A DNA stretch of 64,000 bases from Rhizobium sp. CIAT894 (GCF_000172795.2 NZ_CP020947.1:2297001-2361000), one strand, 5' to 3'. Numbered from the stretch's first letter, positions 40,353 through 49,589 are shown. A program made the numbers and translations. Notes: generated from the sequence alone by a model not told the origin.

Positions 40353-41074
40353 TGAAGCGTCTTGTCATTGGCGGCATGCTTGCCGTCGCTTTTGCCGGCC
40401 TGCCGGCAATGTCACTTGCCGGCGATATCGCCAGCGTCCAGCCGATCGGCTTTTCGGCCGATGGCAAGGTCTTCGCCTTTCAGGAGTTCGGTATCGAGGA
40501 GGGCGGGAATGTCCCCTATTCCGAAACCTATTTCATCGATACCGAAAACGGCCAGTATCTCGAGGGTACGCCGTTCCGCACAGAGTTGACCGAGAAGGAC
40601 GCCAATCTTTCCAAGGCGCGGCGGCAGAACCTGACGGCGGCGCGCAGCCAGATGGACAAATACGATCTCTTGACCAATCCCGGCCTGATCGCCGCCTTCA
40701 ATCCGCCGACCGAACTCGGTTCTCCCGCAAAGACGATCCGCTACACCACGCTTGCGACCGACGGTCCGCCGAAGGCGCCCTATACGCTTTCGCTCGGCGA
40801 GTTGCCGATAGCGGCGCCGAAGGACTGCGCGGCGGTCGCCAAGCGGGTCCTCGGCTTCAGCCTGCAGATGATCGAGAAGGAAGGCGCTCCGAACCGGCAG
40901 GCGGGGCGCCAAGTGCAAACGGTCCCGGCCGAGCGCGCGTGCTCGGTCGAATATCGGATCGGCGGCGCCGTGGTCTATCAGCCGGAGGGCGCAAACCCGG
41001 TTCACATCGCCCTCGTGCTGGCCTTTGATGCCTCAAGGAACGGCCGCTGGATCGCCGTTCCGGTTCATCCCTGA
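40349..41074 (+). CDS. DUF2259 exported protein
   Basis: 241 residues with a signal peptide (about 1-25, [14 protein letters not shown]). DUF2259 proteins are predicted secreted proteins of alphaproteobacteria with no known role. The mature part begins [28 protein letters not shown], a typical opening. Two Cys (DCAAV and ACSVEY) could form a disulfide. It overlaps the rpe stop by 4 bp (ATGA) and so is translationally coupled to it, but no metabolic link is known. Confidence 0.8.
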   Translation: MMKRLVIGGMLAVAFAGLPAMSLAGDIASVQPIGFSADGKVFAFQEFGIEEGGNVPYSETYFIDTENGQYLEGTPFRTELTEKDANLSKARRQNLTAARSQMDKYDLLTNPGLIAAFNPPTELGSPAKTIRYTTLATDGPPKAPYTLSLGELPIAAPKDCAAVAKRVLGFSLQMIEKEGAPNRQAGRQVQTVPAERACSVEYRIGGAVVYQPEGANPVHIALVLAFDASRNGRWIAVPVHP

Positions 41075-41084
41075 GCGCCTCAGG

Positions 41085-41570
41085 ATGGACCGTCTAAGGG
41101 CGGCAAAGCCGCCCTATCCCGATCTGGTTGCCGGCGCATTGCTTTGGGGCACGCAGATGCTGGCCGCCGCCATGCTCGGCCTTTACCTGCGCAACGGCCT
41201 GCAGACGAGCCGGCTTGGCGAAATCGCCGCCCTCTATTTTCTCGGCGGCCTGCTCTCGTGGCCCTTCGCCCTGCCGGTCGCCCGCTTCCTTGCCTATAAC
41301 AGGCCGGCGGAGGCGCGGTTCGCCGCTTTTTTCGTGACGTTGACAGCGGCGACGATCGCCATGACCGCCTTTCTCTTCGCCATGGAATACCGGATCTTCT
41401 ATTCGCGCTGGCATGCCCCCTTCGGCAGCGTCGTCTGGGCCTTCCAGTTCGTCTTCACCAGTATCAGCGCCGTCTACCAGTTCCTGGTGATCGGCCTGCG
41501 CCTTTTCCTGCCGCTCGGCCTCGTCTGCCTTGTCGTCAGCAGTTATCATCTTGCCAAACGCATGCGTTGA
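41085..41570 (+). CDS. Hypothetical membrane protein
   Basis: 161 residues from the ATG at 41085; the frame stays open 60 nt upstream without a better start. Four hydrophobic helices are visible (LVAGALLWGTQMLAAAMLGLYL, IAALYFLGGLLSWPFALPVARF, FVTLTAATIAMTAFLFAMEY, FLPLGLVCLVVSSY). No family recognised. It follows DUF2259 by 10 bp and is probably cotranscribed with rpe. Confidence 0.65.
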   Translation: MDRLRAAKPPYPDLVAGALLWGTQMLAAAMLGLYLRNGLQTSRLGEIAALYFLGGLLSWPFALPVARFLAYNRPAEARFAAFFVTLTAATIAMTAFLFAMEYRIFYSRWHAPFGSVVWAFQFVFTSISAVYQFLVIGLRLFLPLGLVCLVVSSYHLAKRMR

Positions 41571-41598
41571 GATTGCCGCCCGTCTTTGCTACAGGGGC

Positions 41599-41680
41599 GC
41601 TAAAGCAATTTCAGCAAAAGTGCCCAGCGGTTTTGTCAGGCAAAGCGCGAAGCGATTTTGCCGGGAATTGCGTAAAGACA
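41599..41680. repeat. Degenerate copy of the GCTAAAGC palindromic repeat
   Basis: Begins GCTAAAGCAATTTCAGC at 41599 and has the same inner CAAAA-9 nt-GGTTTTG-like hairpin as the element at 2208, plus a second GCGAAGCGATTTTGCC arm. Sequence identity to the first copy is partial. Confidence 0.5.
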
Positions 41681-41722
41681 AATCTTCGACGAACAAACCT
41701 CTCGAAATGAAGGCAGCCGCCC

Positions 41723-43024
41723 ATGATCCCGCGTTATTCCCGGCCCGAAATGGTCGCCATCTGGTCTCCTGAAACCAAGTTCCGCATCTGGTTCGAGATC
41801 GAGGCGCATGCCTGCGACGCGCTGGCCGAGCTCGGGGTCATCCCGAAATCGGCAGCAAAGACGATCTGGGAAAAGGGTGGGGCCGCCACCTTCGACGTCG
41901 CCCGCATCGACGAGATCGAGGCCGTCACCAAGCATGACGTCATCGCCTTCCTGACCCATCTCGCCGAGATCGTCGGCCCGGATGCCCGCTTCGTCCACCA
42001 GGGCATGACCTCGTCTGATGTGCTCGACACCTGCTTCAACGTCCAGCTGGTGCGCGCCACCGATATTCTGATTGCCGATATCGACCGCCTGCTTGCAGCG
42101 CTCAAAACCCGCGCCTTCGAACATAAGGACACCGTCACCATCGGCCGTTCGCACGGCATTCATGCCGAGCCCACCACCTTCGGCGTCAAGCTGGCGCTTG
42201 CCTATGCCGAATTCGAGCGCTGCCGCCAGCGCTTGGTTGCCGCCCGCGAGGAAGTCGCGACCTGCGCCATCTCGGGCGCCGTCGGCACCTTCGCCAATAT
42301 CGACCCGCGCGTCGAGGAACATGTGGCCGAGGCGCTTGGCCTGAAGGCCGAGCCGGTCTCGACCCAGGTCATCCCGCGCGACCGCCACGCCATGTACTTC
42401 GCCACCCTCGGCGTCGTCGCCTCGTCGATCGAGCGCCTCGCGACCGAAATCCGCCACCTGCAGCGCACCGAGGTGCTGGAGGCCGAAGAATACTTCTCGC
42501 CCGGCCAGAAGGGCTCCTCGGCCATGCCCCACAAGCGCAACCCGGTGCTGACCGAGAACCTCACCGGCCTTGCCCGCATGGTCCGCTCCTACGCCCTGCC
42601 GGCCATGGAAAACGTCGCCCTCTGGCACGAGCGCGATATCTCCCACTCCTCGGTCGAACGCATGATCGGCCCCGACGCCACCGTCACCCTCGACTTCGCC
42701 CTCTCGCGCTTGGCCGGCGTCATCGAAAAGCTGCTGGTCTATCCTGAGAACATGGAGAAGAACCTCAACAAATTCCGCGGCCTCGTCCACTCCCAGCGCG
42801 TCCTCCTGGCACTGACCCAGGCAGGCACCTCCCGCGAAGACGCCTACCGCCTGGTGCAGCGCAACGCCATGAAGGTCTGGGAACAGGGCAAGGATTTCTT
42901 GGAAGAACTGCTGGCGGATGCTGAGGTGCGCGCTGCGCTTTCCGAGGAGGATATTCGGGAGAAGTTCGATCTTGGGTATCACACCAAACATGTCGATACG
43001 ATTTTCCGGCGGGTGTTTGGCTAG
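41723..43024 (+). CDS. purB: Adenylosuccinate lyase
   Basis: 433-residue fumarase-superfamily enzyme. It acts twice in purine synthesis: SAICAR to AICAR, and adenylosuccinate to AMP. Signatures: HEAxxFL-like KHDVIAFLTHLAE, GMTSSDVLDTCFNV, IGRSHGIHAEPTTFGVKLA, the superfamily signature GSSAMPHKRNPV and the C-terminal tail with YHTKHVDTIFRRVF. Standalone gene, away from purCSQ and purL. Confidence 0.96.
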   Translation: MIPRYSRPEMVAIWSPETKFRIWFEIEAHACDALAELGVIPKSAAKTIWEKGGAATFDVARIDEIEAVTKHDVIAFLTHLAEIVGPDARFVHQGMTSSDVLDTCFNVQLVRATDILIADIDRLLAALKTRAFEHKDTVTIGRSHGIHAEPTTFGVKLALAYAEFERCRQRLVAAREEVATCAISGAVGTFANIDPRVEEHVAEALGLKAEPVSTQVIPRDRHAMYFATLGVVASSIERLATEIRHLQRTEVLEAEEYFSPGQKGSSAMPHKRNPVLTENLTGLARMVRSYALPAMENVALWHERDISHSSVERMIGPDATVTLDFALSRLAGVIEKLLVYPENMEKNLNKFRGLVHSQRVLLALTQAGTSREDAYRLVQRNAMKVWEQGKDFLEELLADAEVRAALSEEDIREKFDLGYHTKHVDTIFRRVFG

Positions 43025-43139
43025 GCGTGAGCGGAGTCGCGATCGGCATTTAGGAATAGAAGCAGAGCAGGATCGATGTTTGCTTCAGAAGGGCGCGTGA
43101 AATCGCGCCAAGACAATCAGCACGGCGACGATCGTGATC

Positions 43140-43365
43140 GGAAACGGCCACCATATCGGCCGTCTCGTCGCCTATATGACACTTGCAACCGACCGCAGCT
43201 ATATGGTCAGCGTCATAAGCTCCAGCCCCTCCCGAGCGCAGGCATGGCATCGAATCCTTCCCGCAAGGCTTGCCATCCTCGGCCGGGACGGACAGCCCGA
43301 AGGTCACTAACGCTGCCGTCACCGTCCAGGTCTTCGACCCCGCCGCCTTCGGTGGCCGCGCATAG
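43140..43365 (+). pseudogene. Decayed remnant of a malate/L-lactate dehydrogenase (Ldh2-like) gene
   Basis: One forward frame (43140-43308) reads GNGHHIGRLVAYMTLATDRSY and then ILPARLAILGRDGQPEG, echoing the Ldh2 family HHIGR substrate/cofactor loop. In the next frame (to the TAG at 43365) it reads TNAAVTVQVFDPAAFGGRA, echoing the DPAAFGG segment near the family's C-terminus. The parts are in different frames with most of the gene between them missing, so an internal deletion and frameshifts are likely. The family match is by eye. Confidence 0.4.
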
Positions 43366-43485
43366 AGGCTACAGAGAACGTTAATGCCCGTGGTCAATGT
43401 CGAAGATCGCTCGATCTTAACGATTCGGTCAGTGCGTGAAGGGGATCGTGCTCTCCGGGCATGATCCACAATCAGGGACTTAACA

Positions 43486-43812
43486 ATGCGATGGTATTTC
43501 TTAATTTCATTAAAAATATTAATGGAAACAGAGAAAAAATACGGTCTGTACGCGATAGTTTGCGGCCTTTTGATTTCTGTACTCGCGTGGATTCCGTTGA
43601 CGGTTGTTGTAACAGCCCTGTCTTCGGAGTTCGCAATTGGAGTGCTCCCGAAGTTGTGCGTTATACTGATATTTTCACCAGCAATTATTCTGTTTTATGC
43701 TTCGTTTTCCTTGTTGGCGGATGAAGTTTTTGGGTACTTAACGGGACGAGCCGCGTTTGGAACACAACCTGGTTCTCTCAAGCGCAAAATTCGACAGATG
43801 GTGGGATCTTAA
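43486..43812 (+). CDS. AT-rich orphan small membrane protein
   Basis: 108 residues, with two or three hydrophobic helices (YAIVCGLLISVLAWIPLTVVVTAL; LPKLCVILIFSPAIILFYASFSLLADEVFGYL) and a short basic C-terminus (KRKIRQMVGS). Base composition is clearly AT-richer than in surrounding genes, with codons such as TTA, AAT and ATA, suggesting recent transfer. No family recognised. It lies between the dehydrogenase remnant and another fragment, so it is part of a disturbed region. Confidence 0.55.
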   Translation: MRWYFLISLKILMETEKKYGLYAIVCGLLISVLAWIPLTVVVTALSSEFAIGVLPKLCVILIFSPAIILFYASFSLLADEVFGYLTGRAAFGTQPGSLKRKIRQMVGS

Positions 43813-44004
43813 AAAAATGGGTAGTGGAACTGAAGGGGCAGGCGAAGTCAGCGGAGCATCGCCATCTTTGTATTCGACGCCATTCCGGAACCGGATGCGC
43901 AGCAACTCAAAGGCCAGCCGGCAAAGGAGCTGCAAAGCGTCATTCCGATCGGCAACGCGCAGCGCGTCCAGCAGGATAGGTAAGGACTCCCGACAATGAT
44001 CGGC
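43813..44004. other. Gene fragment of unknown origin
   Basis: A plus-strand frame near 43855-43980 reads IAIFVFDAIPEPDAQQLKGQP, then ELQSVIPIGNAQRVQQD and a stop, like the C-terminus of a lost gene. No start or upstream body is present. Together with the neighbouring AT-rich gene it marks a scar between purB and the iron-permease-like gene. Confidence 0.35.
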
Positions 44005-44469
44005 CTATCTCTGCTTCGCCGGCTTGGCTGAAACTCGTCGCTTCCGCGCCTCCGCCTTTTTCGACGGCACCGCCTGCACTGCCTCTGTCTCCATTGTCCT
44101 GCAAGCCTCCGTCTCGCCCCTGCCCTTGGCAGCCTTGGCGACCAGTTCGTCCAAACGCTTCAACTCCTCCTCGTCTAGATTTTCGATGCCGATGAAGCGG
44201 TTTTCGGCATGGCTCGTCAGGATGATTTCGTTGAGTTTGGCCTGGATCGCCCTGGTGTCGCGCGTCTGGGCGTTCTGCAGCACGAAGACCATCAGGAAAG
44301 TGATGATCGTCGTGCCCGTGTTGATGACCAACTGCCAGGTTTCCGAATAGTCGAAGACGGGGCCAAGTGCCGCCCAGATGATGACGGCGATGAGCGCCAG
44401 GATGAAGATGACGGGTTTGCCTGCCCATTCCGATATCTTGCTCGCGAAGCGGGCAAACAGATGCTTCAT
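44005..44469 (-). CDS. Low-affinity iron permease-family membrane protein
   Basis: 154 residues resembling the PF04120 (Fet4-type) family, seen in bacteria as short proteins of two helices. Helices: KPVIFILALIAVIIWAAL and TGTTIITFLMVFVLQNAQTRDTRAIQAKLNEII; the NTGTTIITFLMVFVLQNAQ and AIQAKLNE(I/L) segments are the family hallmarks. A basic C-terminal tail (SKKAEARKRRVSAKPAKQR) follows. The name comes from yeast Fet4; iron transport by bacterial members is unproven. The ATG at 44469 has GGAGG 5 nt upstream. Confidence 0.83.
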   Translation of the reverse strand: MKHLFARFASKISEWAGKPVIFILALIAVIIWAALGPVFDYSETWQLVINTGTTIITFLMVFVLQNAQTRDTRAIQAKLNEIILTSHAENRFIGIENLDEEELKRLDELVAKAAKGRGETEACRTMETEAVQAVPSKKAEARKRRVSAKPAKQR

Positions 44470-44591
44470 CGTCACCTCCGAAATCCTCCCACAAGCCGGT
44501 CACACATAACGCGGCGAGAGGTCTTGAGGTTCCGGGAATGGCGAAGGCGTTTCGGGGATCGCGAGAGTTCGCGATCCCCGGAAACCTCTGA

Positions 44592-45395
44592 TTACGCTGC
44601 TTCCCGCGCAATCAGCTTGCGATAGAGATGCCAGGTCGCGTGGCCGAGGATCGGGATGACGAGCGCAAGCCCGGCAAAGACCGGGATCGTGCCGATGACG
44701 AGCAGCGCTGCGACGATCAGGCCCCAGAGCAGCACCGGCACCGGATTGGCGACCGTCGCCCGGATCGAGGCGATGACGGCGGCCACTGCGCCGACATCGC
44801 GGTCGAGTAGCAGCGGAAAGGTGATCACGGATATCGAAAGCACGACGAGCGCGAAGACGAAGCCGATCAGATTGCCCCAGATGATCAGCTGCATGCCCTC
44901 GGGCGTGCCGAAGACCTGGCGGAAGAAATCCGCCATGCTGCGCGGAAACACTTCGCCGAGCAGATTGCTGTAGAGCGTCTGCGCCGTCACCAGCCAGACG
45001 ACGAAAATGGCACAAAGCATCAGCCCGACCGCGACGATCGACGGCAGCGCCGGCGAGTGGCGCACGTCGAGTGCATGCGTCCATGAGGTGTCGAGACCGG
45101 CCTCGCGCCGGCGGCTGATCTCGTAGAGGCCGATCGCCGCGATTGGGCCGAGCAGCACGAAGCCCGCCATCAGCGGGAAGACCATCGGCAAAAGATTGGC
45201 CCCCGAAGTCCACAGCGTCAGGAAGACGCCGGCGATCGGGTACATCAGGCATAGGAACACGTAGTGGGACGGTTTCTCCATGAAATCGTCGAACCCGCGC
45301 TTCAGCGCGTCGAAGACGTCGGCGATACCGATGCGATTGACCACGGGCCGCGCGAAGCTTTCGCCTGCACCCGTCATGACATGAAATGCCGCCAT
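44592..45395 (-). CDS. DUF2189 membrane protein
   Basis: 267 residues from the ATG at 45395, preceded by GAGGAGGAG. Six hydrophobic segments are predicted (YVFLCLMYPIAGVFLTLWTS, VFPLMAGFVLLGPIAAIGLY, LPSIVAVGLMLCAIFVVWLV, IIWGNLIGFVFALVVLSISVI and others). DUF2189 is seen in EISRRREAGLDTSWTHALDV. These are often annotated as cytochrome-oxidase-associated, without evidence. Terminal segment ILGHATWHLYRKLI is typical. Confidence 0.83.
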   Translation of the reverse strand: MAAFHVMTGAGESFARPVVNRIGIADVFDALKRGFDDFMEKPSHYVFLCLMYPIAGVFLTLWTSGANLLPMVFPLMAGFVLLGPIAAIGLYEISRRREAGLDTSWTHALDVRHSPALPSIVAVGLMLCAIFVVWLVTAQTLYSNLLGEVFPRSMADFFRQVFGTPEGMQLIIWGNLIGFVFALVVLSISVITFPLLLDRDVGAVAAVIASIRATVANPVPVLLWGLIVAALLVIGTIPVFAGLALVIPILGHATWHLYRKLIAREAA

Positions 45396-45571
45396 GGCTT
45401 TCTCCTCCTCAGCCGAGACCTGGTCGGCGGCGGGCGCGCATCGGCGGGCAAGCCGACACGAAATCCGCAACCGGCACTGGAGCAATATAGCAAAGCTCAG
45501 CGCCCGTGTCGCTCTTTCCCTTCACATCGCCTCTTGACATCTTGGACAAGCTTTCTCACATCGGCGACACT

Positions 45572-46126
45572 ATGAAAGCCTCAGACGCAGATATCCTCAT
45601 CATCCCCGGCTACACCAATTCCGGCCCGAGCCACTGGCAGAGCCGCTGGGAGGCGAAGCTCAGCACGGCGCGGCGCGTCGAGCAGGCGGAATGGACAAAG
45701 CCGGTTCGCGAGGACTGGATCGCCCGGATCGCCGAGGAGGTGAACGCCTCGACCCGCCCGGTCGTGCTCGTCGCCCATTCGCTTGGTGTCGCCTCGGCCA
45801 TCCACGCCATCCCGCTTTTCCGCAAGCCGGTGGCCGGCGCCTTCCTCGTTGCCCCGCCCGATGTCGCCAATCCCGACATCCGCCCGAAGCACCTGATGAC
45901 CTTCGGCCCCTACCCGCGCGATCCGCTGCCCTTCCCGTCGATCACGGTGGCCAGCCGCAACGATCCGTTCGGCAGCTATGAACATGCCGACGATATTGCC
46001 AGTAGCTGGGGCTCCTTCCTCGTCGATGCCGGCGAATCCGGTCATATCAATGCCGATTCCGGTCACGGCCCCTGGCCGGAGGGCACGATGGTCTTCGCCC
46101 AGTTCCTCAGCAGACTCTCCAGCTGA
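45572..46126 (+). CDS. RBBP9/YdeN-family alpha/beta hydrolase
   Basis: 184 residues. The small serine hydrolase family is recognised by DILIIPGYTNSGPSHWQSRWE at the front, VLVAHSLGVASAIHAIP with the nucleophile Ser, SRNDPFGSYEHADDIA (Asp) and ESGHINADSGHGPWPEG with the catalytic His. The triad is complete. Substrate unknown. The start at 45572 lacks a strong ribosome site; a GTG at 45506 is an alternative. Confidence 0.86.
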   Translation: MKASDADILIIPGYTNSGPSHWQSRWEAKLSTARRVEQAEWTKPVREDWIARIAEEVNASTRPVVLVAHSLGVASAIHAIPLFRKPVAGAFLVAPPDVANPDIRPKHLMTFGPYPRDPLPFPSITVASRNDPFGSYEHADDIASSWGSFLVDAGESGHINADSGHGPWPEGTMVFAQFLSRLSS

Positions 46127-46223
46127 TGGAGGAAAACTCGCCTTCTCGCTAGTTAAGCAAGTGCTTTCTAAGTCTTTCTTAATGGAATGACAGCAAACTG
46201 CACCGAGATTGAAATAAGCGAGA

Positions 46224-48521
46224 ATGCCCGTGAAGAAAGCCCATCCAGAGGCCGACAATCCCCATGTCGAGGCTGCAGTGGCCGAGACAGGTGCAGGCAA
46301 TGGAGCGACCGACGATTCCGACCTGGCCGATCGGGAAAGCCGATGGAACCATGCGCTCGTCGGCTCGGGCCTCGGCGTATGGGATCACAACTTCCGTCTC
46401 GGCCGGAAATTTTATTCGCGGACGTGGAAGACCATGCGCGGCATGGCGCCAGACGAGGAGGCCGCCGGCGATTACGACGCCTGGCTGCAGCTCGTCCACC
46501 CCGATGATCGCGATTTCGTCGTCCATGCCATCGAGCGGCAAAATGTCGGCGATCCGGATTTCCAGATCTTCCAGTATCGAGAGCGCCACCGGGACGGCCA
46601 CTGGATCTGGATCGACTGCCGCGGCGCCTGCGTGGAATGGGACGAGAGCGGCATGCCGACGCGCATCGTCGGCACGGATACCGATATCACCGCCCGCAAG
46701 GAGGCCGAGGAGACGCTGGCGCGTCTGTCGCGCCGGCTCGATCTGGCGCTGGAGATTTCCCGCATCGGCGTTTTCGAGGCGGATATCGACAATGACACGG
46801 TGGAATGGGACGATCGCCTCATCGCCATTTACGGACTGAAAGGCGCCGCACACCAGATCGCCAGTGACGCCTGGGCGAAAAGCCTGCATCCCGAGGACCG
46901 CGAGCGCGTGCTGGGCCTGTCCGACCGCAGCGTCGAAAGCGGCAGTGATTTCCAGCAGGAATACCGCATCATCCGCGGCGACGGCGCCGAACGCGTCATC
47001 CGCGCCCGCTCAGCCTTCTTCGTCGACGGCAACGGCCACCGCAAGCTGATCGGCGCCAATTGGGATGTCACCGCCGAAGTCGCGCTCCGCAACGAGCTGC
47101 AGCGCGCCAGAGATCTGGCCGAGGCCCGCAATCGCGAACTCGAGGCCGCCAAGGAGAGCATCGAGCGCCTGGCACTGCACGATTACCTCACCGACCTGCC
47201 GAACCGCCGCTATCTCGACAAGATGCTGGACGATCGCTCGTCCGAGTGCCGGGCCAAAGGCCTTGGGCTGGCGGTCCTGCATATCGATCTCGACCGTTTC
47301 AAGCAGATCAACGACACGCTCGGCCACCGGGCCGGCGATGCCATGCTCAAACATGCCGCAAGCGTGCTCAGAAACTCCGTCCGCGCCGCCGATTTCGTCG
47401 CCCGCATCGGCGGCGACGAATTCGTCATTCTCTGCACCGTCGATCCCGGGTCGAAGAAGATCGCCGGCCTTGCTCAACGCATCATTCGCGAATTGCGCAA
47501 ACCCGTCAGATATGAGGGGCACGACTGCCGTTTCGGCGCCAGCATCGGCATCGCCATCGATAGCGGGCCGAAGCTCGACGCCAAGCAGGCGCTGCTCGAT
47601 GCCGATATCGCGCTCTATCGCGCCAAGGGCCTCGGCCGCAACCGCTTCGAATTTTTCTCGGCCTCCGCCCGCCGCGACATCATCTCCGCCAAGCACCTCG
47701 CCGACGAGATCCTGATCGGTCTCGAGCGCAATGAATTCGTGCCCTTCTATCAGTTGCAGTTCGACGCCCGCACGCTCGATGTCACAGGCGTCGAAACGCT
47801 TGCCCGCTGGCAGCACCCGGTGCACGGGCTGCTGACACCTGATCGCTTCCTCGATATCGCCGAGGATCTCGACGTCGTCTCGACCATCGATGCCCTGATC
47901 CTGGAGCGCGCCCTTGCCGACCGCCGCGCCTGGATCAAGGACGGGCTCTCGGTTCCGAAAATATCGGTCAACGTTTCCGCCAGGCGGCTTGCCGATCCCG
48001 ATCTCGGCAAGAAGCTCCGCGCCCTCAAGATTACGCCCGGCACCATCTCCTTCGAATTGCTGGAATCGATCTCGCTCGACGATTGCGACGAGGCGGTGGC
48101 CGCCAATCTGAAAAAGCTGCGCAAACTCGGCATCGACATCCAGATCGATGATTTCGGCACCGGCCACGCCTCGATCGTCAGCCTGCTGCGTTTGAGCCCG
48201 AAGACGCTGAAGATCGACCGCGAGCTGATCCGCATGCTGCCGCAATCGGCCGAGCAGCGCAAACTGGTCGGGTCGATCATCGATATCGGCCGCTCGCTTG
48301 ACATTCTCGTCATCGCCGAGGGGGTCGAGACTTCAGATCATATCCGCATTCTCGAAGAACTGGACTGCGACACGCTGCAGGGCTACGCGCTCGCGCGGCC
48401 GATGCCGGCCATGCAAATCCCCTCCTTCATCCGCGCCGGAAGCTGGCGCCACGGGCAAATCGCCGCCCGCGCCCTGCAGACGCACCTTCGCCGCGCGCTG
48501 CGAAGCAGAGCCGCCAAATAA
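46224..48521 (+). CDS. PAS-PAS-GGDEF-EAL cyclic di-GMP signalling protein
   Basis: 765 residues, no membrane helices. Two PAS domains (about 30-165 and 165-290, with the PAC-like YRERHRDGHWIWIDCRG and GTDTDITARKEAEE) precede a GGDEF domain (about 305-470) with an intact GGDEF site (about 395-399) and an RAAD inhibitory I-site five residues before it. The EAL domain (about 490-745) has GVETLARW at the EAL position, NVSARRL, IQIDDFGTGHAS, LKIDREL and AEGVET, so both synthesis and hydrolysis of c-di-GMP look possible. PAS-sensed signals are unknown. It is not adjacent to motility or polysaccharide genes. Confidence 0.93.
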   Translation: MPVKKAHPEADNPHVEAAVAETGAGNGATDDSDLADRESRWNHALVGSGLGVWDHNFRLGRKFYSRTWKTMRGMAPDEEAAGDYDAWLQLVHPDDRDFVVHAIERQNVGDPDFQIFQYRERHRDGHWIWIDCRGACVEWDESGMPTRIVGTDTDITARKEAEETLARLSRRLDLALEISRIGVFEADIDNDTVEWDDRLIAIYGLKGAAHQIASDAWAKSLHPEDRERVLGLSDRSVESGSDFQQEYRIIRGDGAERVIRARSAFFVDGNGHRKLIGANWDVTAEVALRNELQRARDLAEARNRELEAAKESIERLALHDYLTDLPNRRYLDKMLDDRSSECRAKGLGLAVLHIDLDRFKQINDTLGHRAGDAMLKHAASVLRNSVRAADFVARIGGDEFVILCTVDPGSKKIAGLAQRIIRELRKPVRYEGHDCRFGASIGIAIDSGPKLDAKQALLDADIALYRAKGLGRNRFEFFSASARRDIISAKHLADEILIGLERNEFVPFYQLQFDARTLDVTGVETLARWQHPVHGLLTPDRFLDIAEDLDVVSTIDALILERALADRRAWIKDGLSVPKISVNVSARRLADPDLGKKLRALKITPGTISFELLESISLDDCDEAVAANLKKLRKLGIDIQIDDFGTGHASIVSLLRLSPKTLKIDRELIRMLPQSAEQRKLVGSIIDIGRSLDILVIAEGVETSDHIRILEELDCDTLQGYALARPMPAMQIPSFIRAGSWRHGQIAARALQTHLRRALRSRAAK

Positions 48522-48630
48522 AACCTGCTGCAAGCAGCCCGTCATTTCGCCGTCATTTCACCGTACAGGAAATGGCGCTAGACTTGTCTGGCGAATTCAA
48601 TCGATTCTCTTGGCGGTATTCCGTAAAATC

Positions 48631-48700
48631 AGAAACCGGGGCCAGAATACGGAAACCGGTGCCAGAATACGGAAACGGGGGCCAGGATACGGAAAAAAGG
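48631..48700. repeat. Three 20-bp tandem repeats before purC
   Basis: Units 48631-48650, 48651-48670 and 48671-48690 are near-identical, ending GCCAG(A/G)ATAC and beginning (A/G)GAAAC; a partial fourth follows. Such tandem arrays of about 20 bp with a GGGGCCAGAATAC-type core are seen at the ends of IS21-family elements. No transposase gene is present. The rest of 48522-48809 holds no gene and should contain the purC promoter. Confidence 0.7.
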
Positions 48701-48809
48701 GAAGGAGCGACAGGCGGATTGTGAAACCCACTCTTTTCCTTTAAGGGGACGCCACGAGATCGATCCACTCGCGCTATCCCAAGAGCGCCAACAACAGAGA
48801 ATGACCACG

Positions 48810-49574
48810 ATGAACCGTCGCCGCCGTATTTACGAGGGCAAGGCAAAGATTCTGTATGAAGGTCCGGAACCGGGCACTTTGATCCAGTTCTTCAAGGACG
48901 ATGCCACTGCCTTCAACAAGAAGAAGCACGAAGTCATCGATGGCAAGGGCGTCCTCAACAACCGCATTTCCGAATATATCTTCAGCCATCTGAACAAGAT
49001 CGGCATCCCCACCCATTTCATCCGCCGGCTCAATATGCGCGAGCAGCTGATCAAGGAAGTGGAGATGATCCCGCTGGAGATCGTCGTGCGCAACGTCGCC
49101 GCCGGTTCGCTCGCCAAGCGTCTCGGGATCGATGAAGGCGTAGTCCTGCCGCGCTCGATCATTGAATTCTACTACAAGTCCGACGCGCTTGACGATCCGA
49201 TGGTCTCCGAAGAGCACATCACCGCCTTCGGCTGGGCCAATCCCGCCGAGCTCGACGACATCATGGCGCTTGCCATCCGCGTCAACGACTTCATGACCGG
49301 CCTCTTTCTGGGCGTCGGCATCCAACTCGTCGACTTCAAGATCGAATGCGGCCGCCTCTTCGAAGGCGATCTGATGCGCATCATCCTCGCCGACGAGATC
49401 TCGCCGGACAGCTGCCGGCTGTGGGATATCGAGACCCACGAGAAGATGGACAAGGACCGTTTCCGCCGCGATCTCGGCGGGTTGCTCGAAGCCTATTCCG
49501 AAGTGGCGCGCCGTCTCGGCATCATCAATGAAAACGAGCCTGTGCGCGGCACCGGGCCAGTTCTCGTCAAGTAA
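48810..49574 (+). CDS. purC: SAICAR synthetase
   Basis: 254-residue enzyme making SAICAR from CAIR and aspartate with ATP. It starts [18 protein letters not shown]; an ATG three codons upstream is less likely. Motifs: [75 protein letters not shown]. First gene of the purCS-kptA-purQ run. Confidence 0.96.
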   Translation: MNRRRRIYEGKAKILYEGPEPGTLIQFFKDDATAFNKKKHEVIDGKGVLNNRISEYIFSHLNKIGIPTHFIRRLNMREQLIKEVEMIPLEIVVRNVAAGSLAKRLGIDEGVVLPRSIIEFYYKSDALDDPMVSEEHITAFGWANPAELDDIMALAIRVNDFMTGLFLGVGIQLVDFKIECGRLFEGDLMRIILADEISPDSCRLWDIETHEKMDKDRFRRDLGGLLEAYSEVARRLGIINENEPVRGTGPVLVK

Positions 49575-49589
49575 GGCAGGAAAGACAAA

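Noticed and set aside
43050..43469. 139-codon minus-strand frame downstream of purB
   Set aside because: It overlaps the dehydrogenase remnant on the other strand, has no domain or ribosome site, and its composition looks accidental.
44500..45252. Minus-strand 250-codon frame within the DUF2189 gene
   Set aside because: Out of frame with the DUF2189 gene; composition rich in Arg, Asp and Pro marks it as a shadow.
48631..48700. CRISPR array before purC
   Set aside because: Repeats are directly adjacent without spacers, so it is a tandem array and not CRISPR.
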